Shown here: positions 12,065 to 24,750 of the stretch, one piece after another | How the letters are laid out: the number at the start of each line of letters is the position of its first letter | Numbering within the stretch: the first letter of the stretch is position 1 | DNA from: Iris pallida | Lineage: Eukaryota; Streptophyta; Magnoliopsida; Asparagales; Iridaceae | Direction of reading: 5' to 3' | DNA: 64,000 nt | Assembly (NCBI GenBank): GCA_029216955.1 | Contig: JANAVB010015600.1 | Coordinates: forward strand, 24,322,538-24,386,537 | Notes under the pieces: model-generated | What the model was told of the DNA's origin: nothing | Seen by the model: only the letters and a program-made list of their open reading frames with translations | Database searches by the model: none | Program-made: the position numbers and the translations under genes

Positions 12065-12941
12065 AAGGAGCAGGAGCAGGAGGTGCAGGAGCAACGATAG
12101 TGCTGCGACGAGAAAGCTGAAGATACTTTGGCTCAGGGTCCAGAGCGCAAGTGGATAAATCGATATCAAAACGCTGAAAGATGCGAGGAATTAGCATCTC
12201 CCTCGCATAAGAGAGATTGTGGTCTCTTTCGCGACATCTTCCCATCATCTGGATGATAGTCTTAGGGGAAGAAAAAGGAATTCCCTTAAGAATGTGATAG
12301 ATGGCAAATAGGTCAAGTGTAGTGATATCATCTTTCGAAGTGGATTTTGGAAGAATAGTGGAATAGATGATGCGATGTAACTCGTAGTTAAATAAGTTCA
12401 AGTTGTTGGCCTTGAACTTTCCAGGACGAGCATGTGCTGGCGTACAAAGCTCATTCTTGAAACTAATAAGAGTCGTGCCCTCGGGAAAGTCGAAGTCGGT
12501 GATGTCATTGAGCGGGGCACCTTCGTTTGGAATACCAAGGATTTTTGCTAGCAATACATTATCGAACTCGATATCGATCCTGCCAACACGAGTTCTTACG
12601 GTAAAAATGTCTAACACGAAGTTACAATAAAATAGTCGAAGGGTATTAGTAGCTATAGGGAATTATTGGGTAACTAGACGGTGTAACCCTAATGCCTCAA
12701 ACAAAGGACGATGATCTAGAAATGTAGTCCATTTTATCGGAGCGCCTGTGCATATTGTAGGCGTGGCAAAGTCGGTATACCATAGCAAAGCTTGGTCATG
12801 AGTTTTGAAGTAAAACTCATCCGACACGCCGTCACCTGATTGGACCAGGGAAAAGAGGGAATCCGTATTCAGATCTGAAGATGATGCCTCTTCACTGGCA
12901 TTAGTCTTCTTCCTCTTGGAAGAATTGAATCCCTTAGGCAT
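12065..12941 (-). pseudogene. env-like ORF of the host copia, truncated
   Basis: Starts at ATG 12941 (MPKGFNSSKRKKTNASEE). It is collinear with the 384-residue ORF at 25905-24751 until it is cut at 12065 by LARD-like element 1. One in-frame TAA lies near 12660, where the relative reads on. The family matches what plant annotations call a putative transposon protein or the envelope-like ORF of SIRE elements; that naming is from knowledge of the families. I see no convincing signal peptide and no clear transmembrane helix, so the word envelope is positional only. The visible part ends in a Pro/Ala run (APAPPAPAP). Confidence 0.7.
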
Positions 12942-13575
12942 TCTTTCACAAAGCTAGATAACCCTACGAAATTGAAAGTGGAGGGAAGAAGGAGTTATAC
13001 CTTTTGAAATTCAAGTATGTTGTAGAGAGATGAATTCTCAGCATGAATCCAAAGTTTGGATTGATTTCTCCACGTTGATTGGAAGAAAATGAGTGGAGAA
13101 GAGATATGGTTTGGGGGACCTTCGGCTGCTGTTGCTGTTGATTAGATGAAGTTTGGAAGAGATGAAGATGAGGGGGCCTCAGGTTCAGACTTAAAAACTT
13201 ACAGCACCAACAGAACTCTGGCCAAATTCGGACCGAACTCGGGCCGAATTCGCCTAGGGTTCTCCTGGGTTTTTAAATAAAATTTGCGGGCCACATCCTT
13301 TTCATCAACTCATTTCAAATAACTAATTCAAAGTTTAGTAATTTTAAACTTCAAATAATATAATTAATATTATTTTATAAATTAACTTTCGTTACTCAGC
13401 ATCTGTTTAAGATAAGCTGTAGGAGTACTGTCCCAGCTAACGAGAGTTCACCGGGGAACAGTTAAGTACTGCTTCGCTTAGACCGTAGTCGTGGTGACAG
13501 ACAGACTCTTTGTAGGCTTATCTCAAAAACAGTTATTGAGTAGTAAAAAAAATAATTAATAAAACAAAATTAATT
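12942..13575 (-). other. Spacer between pol and env-like ORF, with LTR-like motifs
   Basis: About 630 bp without a gene. In element order there is a 150-bp imperfect inverted repeat (13542-13393) and an AT-rich stretch with a TATA-like tttatttaaa near 13278. Next comes a cluster of GAATTCGG/GAACTCTG-type motifs (13205-13260) also seen in the LTRs of this family. A CAA/CTC-rich leader with aacagcaacagcagc follows, then the env-like ATG. The relative at 25906-26060 lacks about 430 bp of it. It could be a separate promoter for the downstream ORF; see the findings. Confidence 0.5.
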
Positions 13576-16377
13576 AATATTAGTGACATCTAAAATTTCT
13601 AATTCTCGATGTAAATAATTGAAACGATCTTCTGGTAGAGGTTTTGTGAAAATGTCAGCCAATTGATTCTGTGTGTCTATGTATACAAGGTCTATATCTC
13701 CATTTTATTGATGATCTCTAGGAAAATAATGTCGAATCTCGATATGCTTAGTACGAGAATGACATACTAGATTCTTAGTCAAATTAATAGAACTAGTGTT
13801 ATCACAGAAAATGGGTATATGTGTGAAATGTAACCAAAGTCTTCTAAAGTTTGGTTCATCCACAAAATTTGTACACAACAATGTCCTGCGGCGATATACT
13901 TGGCCTCAGTTGTTGATAATGCGATAGAATTTTGCTTTTTGCTAAACCAAGAGACTAGGGCTTCTCCTAGGAAATAACATGTACCGCTGGTATTTTTTTA
14001 TCTACTTTGCATCCGGTAAAATCAGCATCAGAATAATCGGTTAGGTCAAATGACGTGATTTTAGGATACCATAAGCCGATAGAAGAAGTACCCTTAAGGT
14101 ATCGGAAGATACGCTTAACTGCGCACAGATGTGATTCCTTAGGATTAGCTCGAAAATGTGCACATAAGCAAACACTAAACAAATTATCAGGTCGACTAAC
14201 AGTTAAGTACAGTAAGCTACCGATCATACCTCGATACTTACGTATGTCGACGGGTTTGCCTTGTTCATCAATATCAAGCTTGGTTAAAGTCGCCATTGGA
14301 GTGCTAAGTGGTTTGACTGCTTCCAGGTCGAACTTCTTTAATAAATCTTTTGTGTACTTTGCATGATTTATGAACGTCCCATTGTTGGTTTATTTGATTG
14401 ACAGTCCGAGAAAGAATTTTTGCTCTTCCATCATGCGTATCTCAAACTTATTTTGCATACACTTTGAAAATTCTTGACAAAGAGATTCATCAGTGGATCC
14501 AAAAATAATATCATTAACATAGATTTGAATCAAAAGAAGATTGCTATTCAAAGATTTTATACAGTGTAGTGTCATCCTTTTCTTTTGAAAAACCATTGTC
14601 AAGTAGAAAAGAGCTTAGACGATCGTACCAAGCACAAAGGGCTTGTTTCAAACCGTATAAGGCTTTCTTCAACTTAAAAACATAATCAGGATTTTTGAAA
14701 TCAGTAAAACCTGCAGGTTGAGCTACATAAACTTCTTCATTTATAAAACCATTTAAAAATACGCTTTTGACATCCATTTGAAATTATGAAAATATGCAAA
14801 TGCATATAACATGCGAATGGATTCTAATCTCGCAACTGGGGCATAAGTCTCATCGTAGTCGATACCTTCTCTTTGATTGTATCCTCGAGCTACGAGTCGA
14901 GCCTTATTACGAATCACTAAACCATTCTCGTTCAGTTTGTTTCGGAATACCCAACGGATGCCAATGACTGGATGATCAATGGGTTTGGGAACAAGTTTCC
15001 AAACTTGATTCCGTTCGAATTGATTTAATTCCTCTTGTATAGCATCTAACCAAAAATTATCACTACATGCTTCTTCAATATTTTTGGGTTCAAGCTGTGA
15101 GATAAAAGCAACAGAGGAAGCTATATCTTTATTAGAGGAACGAGTACTTACACCCTTGGTAATCTCACCAATTACCAAGTCCTTTGGATGATCTGCCAAG
15201 AATCTTATCTTTTTTGGCATATCCTCAGGATTGCTGGTTCCAGCTTCTGGTTCTGTATATGATTTGCTTGAAGACTCAGCTGGGGCTTGGTGTGAAGGTT
15301 CTACATCTTTGTGTGAAGGTTTTACAGTGGCTGTACTTGGTGTACTTACATCTTCATTATCGTCATCGACTGAATGTTGATTTAGTTCATCAAACTTGAC
15401 ATTAATTGATTCTTCGATGATCACGGTTCTCTTATTGAAGACTCTGTACCCTTTGCACTTTGCCTCATAACCTAAAAAGATACCTTCATCGGCCTTTTCA
15501 TCAAATTTACCAGGTTGTCTTTAGTATTAAGAATAAAGTATTTACAACCAAATATCTTGAAATATGAAACAGTGGGTGTTCTATCAAACCATAATTCATA
15601 GGGAGTCTTCTTCGATATAGGTCGAATCAGAACCCTATTGAGGATATAGCATGCTGTATTGACAGCTTCATCACAAAAGTTTCTAGGTACACTAAACTGG
15701 TTCAATATTACTCTAGCCATTTCAGATAGAGTCTTGTTCTTACGTACCATAAATCCATTTTGTTGTGGTGTCCCAGGGTAGGAAAACTCATGCAGATAAC
15801 CGTGTGTGTCACAGAATTGCTTAAACTTTGCATTCTCAAATTCGTCGCCATGATCACACGAATGCGAGTAATCATGAAACCTTTTTCATTATGTACTTTC
15901 TTGCAAAAGGAGACGAATTCTGACAAAGCATCCTTCTTGCGTGCAAAAAAGTTTACCCACGTGTATCTAGAGAAATCATCTACAATGACAAATGCATATA
16001 ACTTACCACTTAAACTAGCAATTCTAATAGGTCCAAATAAATCCATATACAATAATTGTAGAGGTCTAGTGGTACTTACAACGTTCTTGGACTTAAAGAC
16101 GGATCGGATAGCTTTGTTCTTTTCACATTCGCGACATACCGTATCCTTCTTGAAAGATATGCCAGGTAAGCCACGTACCAACTTCTTTGTGGATAGTTTT
16201 AAAATTGTGTCCATGTTTGCATGACCGAGTCTCATATGCCATAGTTGACTCTCAATGATCTTGGCCATCAAGCTTCTACCTTCTTTGTTAGCATCTTCTA
16301 ACAAATAGAAAACATATACGTTGTCTTCCCTGATACCTTCAAAGAAAGTACTGCCAGTTGAGCTATCAACTATAGTA
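13576..16377 (-). pseudogene. pol: Host copia pol: integrase, RT, RNase H
   Basis: In element order: the GAG-pre-integrase motif (LWHMRLGHANMDTILKLS, about 16250), the integrase zinc region (CRECEKNKA), the integrase core, RT, and RNase H with SDADFTGC and DIFTKPL. Several breaks are visible. A frameshift lies in the integrase core near 15865. The catalytic Glu region reads NGFMVRKNKT where the relative has NGVVERKNRT (E to V). RT is split near 14760, and its active site reads YVND instead of YVDD at 14521-14510. A frameshift splits RNase H near 13990, and TAA interrupts the RNase H tail. Upstream, the frame continues into the protease at 40056 after the solo LTR is removed. The product would have copied RNA to DNA and inserted it; this copy cannot. 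Confidence 0.85.
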
Positions 16378-16883
16378 CATTTTGTTGACCCAAACTAGAT
16401 CGCAGTCAACCTAATCTTGATAATTAACAAATCGATATTTGACATGATCCATCTCGACACATAAATTGTCAATCAAGCTACAAATCAGACAACTAACATA
16501 TATCAAGTCAGACAATCATCATTGACGACTGCTCGACGAATACTGCTGAAACTTGTCATCGAAAGTCTGTATTTTTATAAATTCATTTGAGTCTAGGCTA
16601 TTATACATTGAGTCGCACTGAGTACCTCAACCATAGACTAGATAACCAAAAAGCCCCACAAACAAAAAGCCAAACTATCGAAGCCCATTTAGCCAAATGA
16701 GCATTCTGTCTCCAAGGAGGCGGAGTTCGGGCTGAACTCTGCCCCCACACAGAGTTCGGGCCAAACTCTGTCTCCTAATTTCCAGGACCTAATTTTTAGG
16801 GATTGCTCACTGCAAGTTGTCCAACGGCCATAACTTTTGAATTTTGGACAGAGTTCTGGCCGAACTCTTCCTCCCTGAACAAG

Positions 16884-16892
16884 TATATATAG
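16884..16892 (+). promoter_or_regulatory. TATA box of the solo LTR
   Basis: tatatatagg, 25-30 bp after the last GAACTC motif and followed by a pyrimidine-rich leader, as expected for an LTR promoter on the plus strand. Confidence 0.55.
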
Positions 16893-18819
16893 GCACCCTT
16901 TTCCCCATTTCAAATCATCCAATCTTCTCATTTCTTCTCTCTTATAGCCTATACATCCTAAAGAGCCATACTCTTCTCATCTACTAGCCATAAAACTTCC
17001 CAAGCCTACAAGGTGCTCGGTACGAGTCAATTAAAAGTTTTGGCGTGCTCTTCTGTGTAAAGGCACGTGGTTGTAAAGCTATTTCACAAATAGTGGATTT
17101 CAATCCTGTAATGCCCAGACCCAAAATACGTAGGACTAGGAACGTAGACATGCCAGCCGTATAATAAATATACGTAAGCTGTAAATTACAGTAGAACCAT
17201 AACTAATCTCATCCACACAAAATAGATGAATAAAAGATATCATATAATCAACTATAAATTATCATTGGTACATGTAGTTGGGCGGAGACAAATCTACTAC
17301 CAACTATGAAAAGAAATACATGATATACAAAAGAATAATTTTGGCGAGCGAAGCAAAGATGATCAAAGTGCAATCATCCTCGGAGAAATAGTGATGATCA
17401 TGGCCACGGCTAGAATACTTGCGAAAGACAAGAGCACACACCTGGCGAGATAACCAGGTCCTCAGAGGGACGTAACAAGACACATAATATCATGCCATAG
17501 AAACTGAATAAATATTGCTCAAATAAATAAGTCAATTGAATTATAACATGGTCCAATACACACCTATTGAACTAGCTTACCATCCTCCCAACCAAACAAG
17601 GACAAGAGATGGTAAACTAATTCACGGTGACGTATCTTTCCATGCTATGAATCCAATATGGTATCCGGACCCCAACAAGGTTCAATACCTTCTCATCGAA
17701 ATAGTAAGCCACACCTACAACCAAACAAGGACAAGGTATGACGAACTAATCCGCGACAAGTTATTATTCCAAGCCACGGTCAGATATAAGCACCAAACCC
17801 AAAAGTACTCGTACCTAACGGATAAAGGTGCCTACCCGTTCTAAGTGAAATGTAGTTAAGAACAATCCTTCTTACGCATGGGCCCTGGCTAAATAGGATC
17901 GGCATAGTCCCCCCTTGGGGCACCAGAGGCCCAATCAGAAAGAGCATAACGTTTCGCAAAATGTCAGTGGCCGTCAGTAATCGTGGGTCATCAACCCCGT
18001 ATCTTCAGCGGAGCTTCCGGGTCACAAGGAAAAGTGTATCGAAGCCCATACGCTAAGGAATTATTGTTAAATCCCTATTTTTGAAAATAGTATTTGACTG
18101 TATTTGTGTATTTTGAGTATTTTTGAAATTGGGTATTGTTAAAATTTTATTATTAATTATTGGAGGTGAATTTTTTCCATTATTATTATTACTACTATTA
18201 TTTTCTTTATCCTAAATCTACCTCCTCCAAAATATCTAAATCCCCTACCTAACCCCTCACATCACTCCCCATTCACCCCTCATATCACAATCCCCCCCTT
18301 TCTCTCCTCTCTCACTCTCTTTTCTCTTTCTAGAGACACCCCCTAAATCTCCAGCTCTCTCTCTCTCCCTCTCGAGCTCCTCCCTCTCCCTCGTGTCCGG
18401 CTTCCCTCCGCCGCGGCCACCGCCATTAGCCGCCACCACCAGCACCGCGGCTACTGCCCTCGCCACCAGCACCACCACCACCACCACTGCCAGGGCCTCC
18501 AGCCCCCCCTCCACTGTCGCCGCCATCTCCCCCACAGTTGGCCTCCTCCGCGAGCCCCTGCCGGTGCTCCCGTCTTCTCCGGCCGCCAGCACCACCTCCG
18601 TTGACGCCAGCGCTGCCATCTCCCCCGCCCCTTGGCACAGCCGCTGTCGCTGTCGTCCTTTCTCCACTGTGGGGCCGACCCGACCTGGCTGAGCACCCCC
18701 CTCGGTGAGCTCCTTCTCCTCTCTCCCTCTGTCCTCCCTCCGCCGGTGGTCCGACCCGACCTGGCCGAGCTCCTCCGCCTCCTCTCTCCCCCCTCGGGTT
18801 GTGAGCTCTTCGGGGTGTG

Positions 18820-19400
18820 AGCCCCTCGATCGCATGCCACGGGCAGTAGCAGCATGCTGCCTCGAACAGTATGCTATCTCGTGCAGCGTGTCACCTCGGG
18901 CAGCGCACCCTCGGTTGGTGTACTTCCTCATTTCCCGTGTTTTTAGGACGCGTGCACCTCGATGTACGTATCAGTCCCATTTTTTGTGCTACCTCGATTC
19001 ACGTGCTGCCATGGGTAGCAAGACGTCTCGAGCCCCGTGCTGCCACGGGCAGCGTGCAATCTCGGTTTGTACGTTGTCTCGATTTTCGTACCTCGGCCTT
19101 TGTGCCTACCTCGTAACTCGTGTCGTCTCGGTTTGCATGCATGCATGCACCGATTTGCATGCATGCACCAATTTGTATGCTGCCTCGGTTTGTGTGCCAC
19201 ATTAGACTTCATACCGCATCGATTTGTGTACCCTTTCGACTTTGGGTCATCTTGATCTACGTGTGCGTCTCGATTTACGTGCACGTTGTCTCCTGTTCAT
19301 CTCGATCTTCGAGTTATTTCGATTCTCACATGCGTCTCGATATACGTGCATGTCTCGGTTTGCGTGTCTATATCGATCCGCGTGCCTTGGTTCCGTGTCA
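18820..19400 (+). repeat. Degenerate tandem region, cctcgatttgcgtgc-type
   Basis: Irregular units of about 20-25 bp around gtgctgcctcg, ctcggtttgtgtgc and tctcgatttacgtgca, with ATGCATGC runs at 19133-19170. Strongly diverged. It lies in the solo LTR and contains no gene. Confidence 0.65.
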
Positions 19401-19961
19401 GATCCCTGTACTACTTGCGGGATCCACACGGTATAGCCTCGTGCCATTCTTCATGATTTTTGTCATTATTTTAATATTTAATTCTAAAGATTGTTTATTG
19501 TGTGTTCAGAGGATCTCGATGGACGTGCTAGCCTGGATCCCGATCGCCGAAGACTTGCTTACCTAGCCGAGCCCTCTAGGCAAGTATCCCTTGCTCATCG
19601 ACGGCTCTTACCCTCTCTCCTAGATTTTATTGCATTTAATTAATTTGTACTTGTAAATTGTATAACCATGATTAGTGAAGCCTAGTAGAAGAACTGCCAT
19701 GATGATAACTTAGGATAGCTTGGTCCGATACCGGGATAGACCGTATCGGACAACTCGGATGGGTCATCCACACCTCCGAGGACACGAGCACGACTCTTAC
19801 TGATTGCCCCCATATGCCCCGTGTCTGACTCGCGGTCGGGTAACGGCTCTGGCTAACTATTCTTGTGGCTGTGATTGTGCTTGGGTTAGAACTATGGACA
19901 TGTGCTGTGATGCGCCCTGTGAGGCGATTTTTTGTTATATGTGTTAGCTTGGTGCTCAGTA

Positions 19962-21365
19962 TGCATTGTAGCACTGCTGGAGGCCAAGACTTAGTGGTCT
20001 CGGGCTTGGTTTGGTTTCCAGTACGCATCGTAGCGCTGCTGGAGGCCGAGACTTAGTGTTCTCGGCATTGCGGTTCTGCGGCAGGTTGCGCCGAGTGGTT
20101 TTAGCCCTAAATCGTAGGGTGCTCCCGTCCAGAATACAATGGAGACTCTGCCGAATTTTTCCAGAATTCCCGATCGGGAATTCGGTTCGAAGGATTGGGC
20201 AGAACCATTCCTTTGGTTTGCTGGACTGGGCTCGTACATGTTCATCTTGGTATAGTATACCTGATCCCATTGCCTGCTAGGTAGACTCCAAACTAGATTA
20301 GTCACCTAGCTCCTGATCTGTCTTGTCCGTCGGATAGGGTAAGGAGAGCGGTTCCACTCGAGAGACGGTCTGCAACCTTGGTCCTTGTTTGGTTTAAGGG
20401 TTGTGGATTTGCTCCAGAGCGGTCCATGTAATCCTTGCCACTTTCGACGATATTTATTACCAGTCTCTTGTCCCCTGACCCTTCATCCTAGGAGTTGTCC
20501 TAGCCTAGCCAGATAGAGCTGATAGTTGTCCTATGTATTAGGATTTGTGACTTTTGGATATGTCTGAGGATTGAGTATTATGGAGAGTACGATCTCGGGA
20601 TATTGACTTGGTGGATCTATGTGGATTCTTTGATTTTGGTGATTTTGAGTGTTTCGCGGAACGATACGAACACTGAGGGTATCCTTATATGATTTTACCC
20701 GACTTCCCAAATGCCCAGAACCTGGTTTGATTGCTATGCCTTGGTGGCTGATAGGTTTGTTTCTTGATAGTCGTGATCATGGATTTAGGGGATCCTTGTG
20801 AGCCAGAGAGCCTGGCATTGCTTGTGGGGTTTAGCGTAGTATATGATGATTGTACTTCTTGACTTGAATCTCCATCGTAGAAGGGTGACTCTTGATAGAT
20901 TGACCTGGTGGATAGACCGACTGGATGATTGGAGCTCTAGGCTCCCATATATGCTTGAGATGTTATTATAGCAGAGGTCATAATCTTATAACAGACTTGA
21001 TATCCATGCCACGATGTGGGTAGATGACCCCCTGTGACTGATAGAATTGTCCCTGTTCTGATACTACTTATATTCGATCCATGATTCCAGTTTACCCTTT
21101 GAGGTACTGGCCCTGACCTTGCACTTGAGCTCCTTGTCTACTGGCACTTTGATGTTCTACCTAATTTTATAGTACTGTAGTGCCATCCTGATATCCCAGC
21201 CATATTGCATGATAACCTGGACCTGTTTTGATTCTTGATAGTGGCCCGTCGAGGCGCACAACTGACTAGCACTCTGGACATGACGAGTAAACCTGACATG
21301 TATATCTTGATTCCTGATAGTGGCCCGTTGAGGTGCACTCCTGACTTGTACTCTCGATATGACAT
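19962..21365 (+). repeat. Two local duplications in the solo LTR
   Basis: Around 19962-20062 a segment of about 70 bp (gcattgtagcactgctggag and following) occurs twice in tandem. Around 21237-21365 a segment of about 80 bp (ttgatagtggcccgtcgagg and following) occurs twice. The DNA between them shows nothing codable. Confidence 0.65.
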
Positions 21366-23057
21366 GTTTACTCTTGATCGCTGTTACGACAGCCCGTCCT
21401 GACTTGCTAAGTATAACCTTGTCTTGACACCGTGGTTGACTTTCCTGATTGTGCTTGTACAAACTACCTGTCTCGTCTTGCATCATATCTAGGACATGGA
21501 TTCCTGGTTACCACGGTCAGGAATCTATAATGAATCTGACTAGCCTAACAACTAGATTGATCAAGTAGCTCATATAGATAGAGGTATTCCGGCTACAAGC
21601 AATCCCGTTATCTGGGCGCGCATGTGGACTTGTAGCCTGCCATCGAGTAGGGCACATTTTCAGCCCACTGTCATGTGGGGCACCCCTCAAGCTAGCTATT
21701 AGGGTACATTTGTCTCCCGGCCGATGTACCCACTATATATATATTCGTCCTAGATAACCTGGATAGTCTGCAGGGCTTGTGGCCGTAGGAATACCCCAAT
21801 TGCATCTTGCTAGTAATTAGGTCTGTGATAACCCTAGTTAGCTAATAATAGCAAGCCGTAGGCATTGTATGGCCGCTTATTCTTCTGTATTGTATGACAT
21901 GTTGCTTGCTAAGCCGGTTGGCACGTAAATGCTGTCCCGGCACGGTAATTCATTCCCTTGTTCTTGTTTGATGTAGAGGTGGATTATTGTTCCAATAACA
22001 GATTACGGATCCAGTTGGCGATGCATGTATTAGTGGATGTTAGGATGACTGTGATGATTGTTGGTTACTTATACTAGTTATGGATTATTATCGTGCGTTG
22101 GTACCGCACGATCCCTTACCTTATTTACTGTTTTTAGATGCTATTTCTGTCATATTTTATCCTGCTGGTTTTTTTTCTTCGTCCGTCCTTGAGCCTTTTT
22201 TTCTGGTACTTGCTACGGTTGGCCTGACCAACCCTGAATTGTTCCCAGATTGCCTGAGACCGACCCTATGGATCTTCCATATTTGACTTGGGGGATGTGC
22301 TTTAGTTCCAGACCATGTTAGGGACTGTGGGAAGGTATACTAGTCGATACTATTATCCCGTACTGTAGATTCCTAATTTTTATATAAGTATTTTCTGTTT
22401 TCCATATGATTATCTCACTTGATGTTGTTTCATTGTGATTTGCATGTGGAAATGAGATCGGATTTAGGCCATAGATTGATTGCATGCTAGGATACCCAGC
22501 AAGACTTGACAGCCGTTATCGTCGTATTGCGTATTCGTACCTTATATGGTGTAGCTGGCCGACGTCTGTCCCCTATTCCGGTACTGGGGCGTGATAATTA
22601 TTCTTCCCGCCCAATACCTTCTATGTTGTATCCCCAACAGAGAACCTCTATAACCGCTAAGTCAAACTAAGCATGCATCCTCTATTAGCGGTTATTCCTA
22701 TCGCATGGCTTATACGCACCGGTGGCCAGCCAGTCACGCATGTCCGTGTTCTACATACGACACACAACTTCGTGGTACAACATGTCAAGGCCAATGAATG
22801 CAACACACAAAGGTGGTCCCTTAAATCTAGGTTTAATGTGTAAAAAAATAATACATAGCAAGAAATATAACTGAACAGTAAGTTCTAACAGGTTATGCCA
22901 TGTATCACAGTTTATTTTGCATAAAGAAACTAATGAATAATGCATAAAATATGAGCTAAAATAAATAAACAACAAATGGCAAGGTATCTTGCCTTGTAGG
23001 GTGCCTGGTGTGCTGCGATGATCAAGGTGGCACGAACTGCGGCTTCGGTGCAACAAC

Positions 23058-24131
23058 TGTAGGAACGAAATCGTAAAGCAGAATACTCTAGAGGGGGGGT
23101 AAATAGAGTAGGCAGTGGAATATTTCTAATTAAAAAACTCGTTAGTAGTTAGATCATAGATATAATAATAATCACAAAATAAATGACAGTAATAAAAAGA
23201 TGATCAGAAGGCAAACGCAAACACCGAGATTTATACTAGTCTCCCTCTTGTGAGGACTAGTCCAGCCGGAAGAACTCTAGCTTCCAGTTGAATCCACTAT
23301 TGGAAAATCCCGCAAGTTTTCATATGAAGTCCTTGTAACTTCTACAGATGCGAGCTTTTATACGAAGAACTCGACCAACTTCAATTGTGAAGAGTTGTAT
23401 CTTCAATCAAGCCTCTGATTACAATTGCTCTGAAACTTCTAGACCGTACCGTACTGGCAAATTGACTAGAGGATTGTAACTGGCTTAGGATTTGAAAATG
23501 GAAGCTTTTGAGAACTCTTTGGAAGAAATGTAAGCTTTAGAAGAGAAGAGATTGAAAGTGAATTTGTGATTTGAAATGATCGAAATCCTTCTCTATTTAT
23601 AGTTTTTCCAAAGGCAGAACTCTGACAGAATTCGGGCAGAATTCGGACAGAACTCTTTGTAACAAACCGCAACTGAAGGGAGACCAAGTTCAAAATTAAA
23701 CGTTCACATAACGTTCAACTTGGCCAAACTCTGGCCGAGTTCTATCAGGGTTTGGACAGTTGATTTTGAGAAAAATAATTTTGACTTTTTGAAAAGACCT
23801 TCAGAAGCTTTTTGTAAAATAGATGTTTTTCAAAAACATAGGTCATTTTAAAAAGATAGGTCAGTTTTGAAAAACGATTTTAGGATAGCCTATTTGCCAG
23901 TACGACTTGGTGTACAATGTATTCCTAGACTCAATAAAATAAAAAATTATATTGCATTGAAGGAAATACATTCTGAGTGGCAAACAGCTTCGGTCTTGAA
24001 CAGAGTAGATGTCCATCGTTGATCAGTGTCCAAAACGTCGTAGGTAATCATCTGAATTGACTTGCATTTTTATCAAGACAGAGTTTGATCAATTATTAAA
24101 ATCAGGTTTGACCATGACCAATGGGCCAACA
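23058..24131 (-). repeat. 3' LTR of copia 2
   Basis: On the minus strand it starts tgttggcccattgg (24131) and ends attcctaca-type (23058). It has a TATA box (ctataaatagag) at about 23605-23594. Upstream is a cluster of CAGAGTTCTG/GAATTCGG motifs at 23612-23660 and 23715-23745. Confidence 0.9.
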
Positions 24132-24635
24132 ATCTCCCCTATTGTGATAATTGATAAACCTTGCCGATATAACATCTTGGTTTGGATCAATTCAAAAAAA
24201 ATATACCTCCGGTTACAGAGAAAAAGAAAATTGTTCATAACCTATATTCAGAAAGATGTTATATCTTATTTCTCCCCCGTTATCACTTTGCAAAATAATT
24301 GCAAAAGAGAAAGCTCCCCTGCAATAAATGCATAAGTAACAATCAGTGAAGAAACACAAAAAATAAGAAATAAACAACACAGGCATGGTAGTTGTCACAG
24401 GCAGTTTATGTAGAAGCATAAAGAAAGATAATGCTAGAATAAAGTTAAAATAAATAAAGTGCTGAATAATAAACTAATGTGAGTCAAATGCCAAACTGAG
24501 GCATAAAAACATATGTCTATGAAAGTCACAAATCATAACTAAAATAAAGAGTACTGATAATTCTTGGAATGTCGGAGCATTTCCAAGTAAACATAAGACA
24601 AAATAGATAGTCTCAAACAGTAACATCTCAGAAAT
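24132..24635 (-). other. Non-coding 3' region with several purine tracts, copia 2
   Basis: About 500 bp between the acidic tail codons of the env-like ORF and the 3' LTR. Besides the PPT next to the LTR there are further minus-strand purine runs (aacgggggagaaa near 24275, aggggagctttctc near 24315). Multiple PPT-like tracts are known in SIRE-type elements. No gene. Confidence 0.6.
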
Positions 24636-24750
24636 CATCATCCTCATCCTCATCATCATTGGCTGCAGCGCCAGCATGTCCAGATGTACCAGCTCCAGAA
24701 GTGCCGGCTCCAGAAGTATGAGGAGTAGCACCAGAAGTATGATACCAATC

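Larger units (their letters stand above)
18065..22596 (+). mobile_element. 4.5-kb solo LTR, gypsy-type ends
   Basis: Starts tgttaaatccc and ends ggggcgtgata (probably cgtgaca with a C-to-T change). It has TSD attat at 18060-18064 and 22597-22601. The terminus resembles the cgtgaca ends of the other long gypsy LTRs here, in the opposite orientation. In order it holds an AT-rich start and a 400-bp CT/CCA-rich block (18240-18700) producing spurious Ala/Thr ORFs. A degenerate tandem region (18820-19400), two tandem duplications, and ordinary unique LTR sequence follow. No internal region and no partner LTR lie in the window. Confidence 0.8.
17107..23057 (-). repeat. 3' LTR of LARD-like element 2, distal parts
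   Basis: 17107-18064 matches 35943-36897 and 22602-23057 matches about 36900-37360. Between them lies the solo LTR 18065-22596. An apparent ORF at 17536-17844 has a counterpart at 36371-36607 only because the two are LTR copies; no protein family is recognised. Confidence 0.85.

Noticed and set aside
17536..17844. 102-codon ORF also seen in part at 36371-36607
   Set aside because: Both lie in the LARD 2 LTRs. The second copy is truncated by a stop and no family is recognised.
18257..18931. Ala/Thr/Gly/Arg-rich ORFs in several overlapping frames (224, 99, 134 codons)
   Set aside because: They come from a CCA/CCG-rich low-complexity block in the solo LTR. All frames are open at once, which is compositional.
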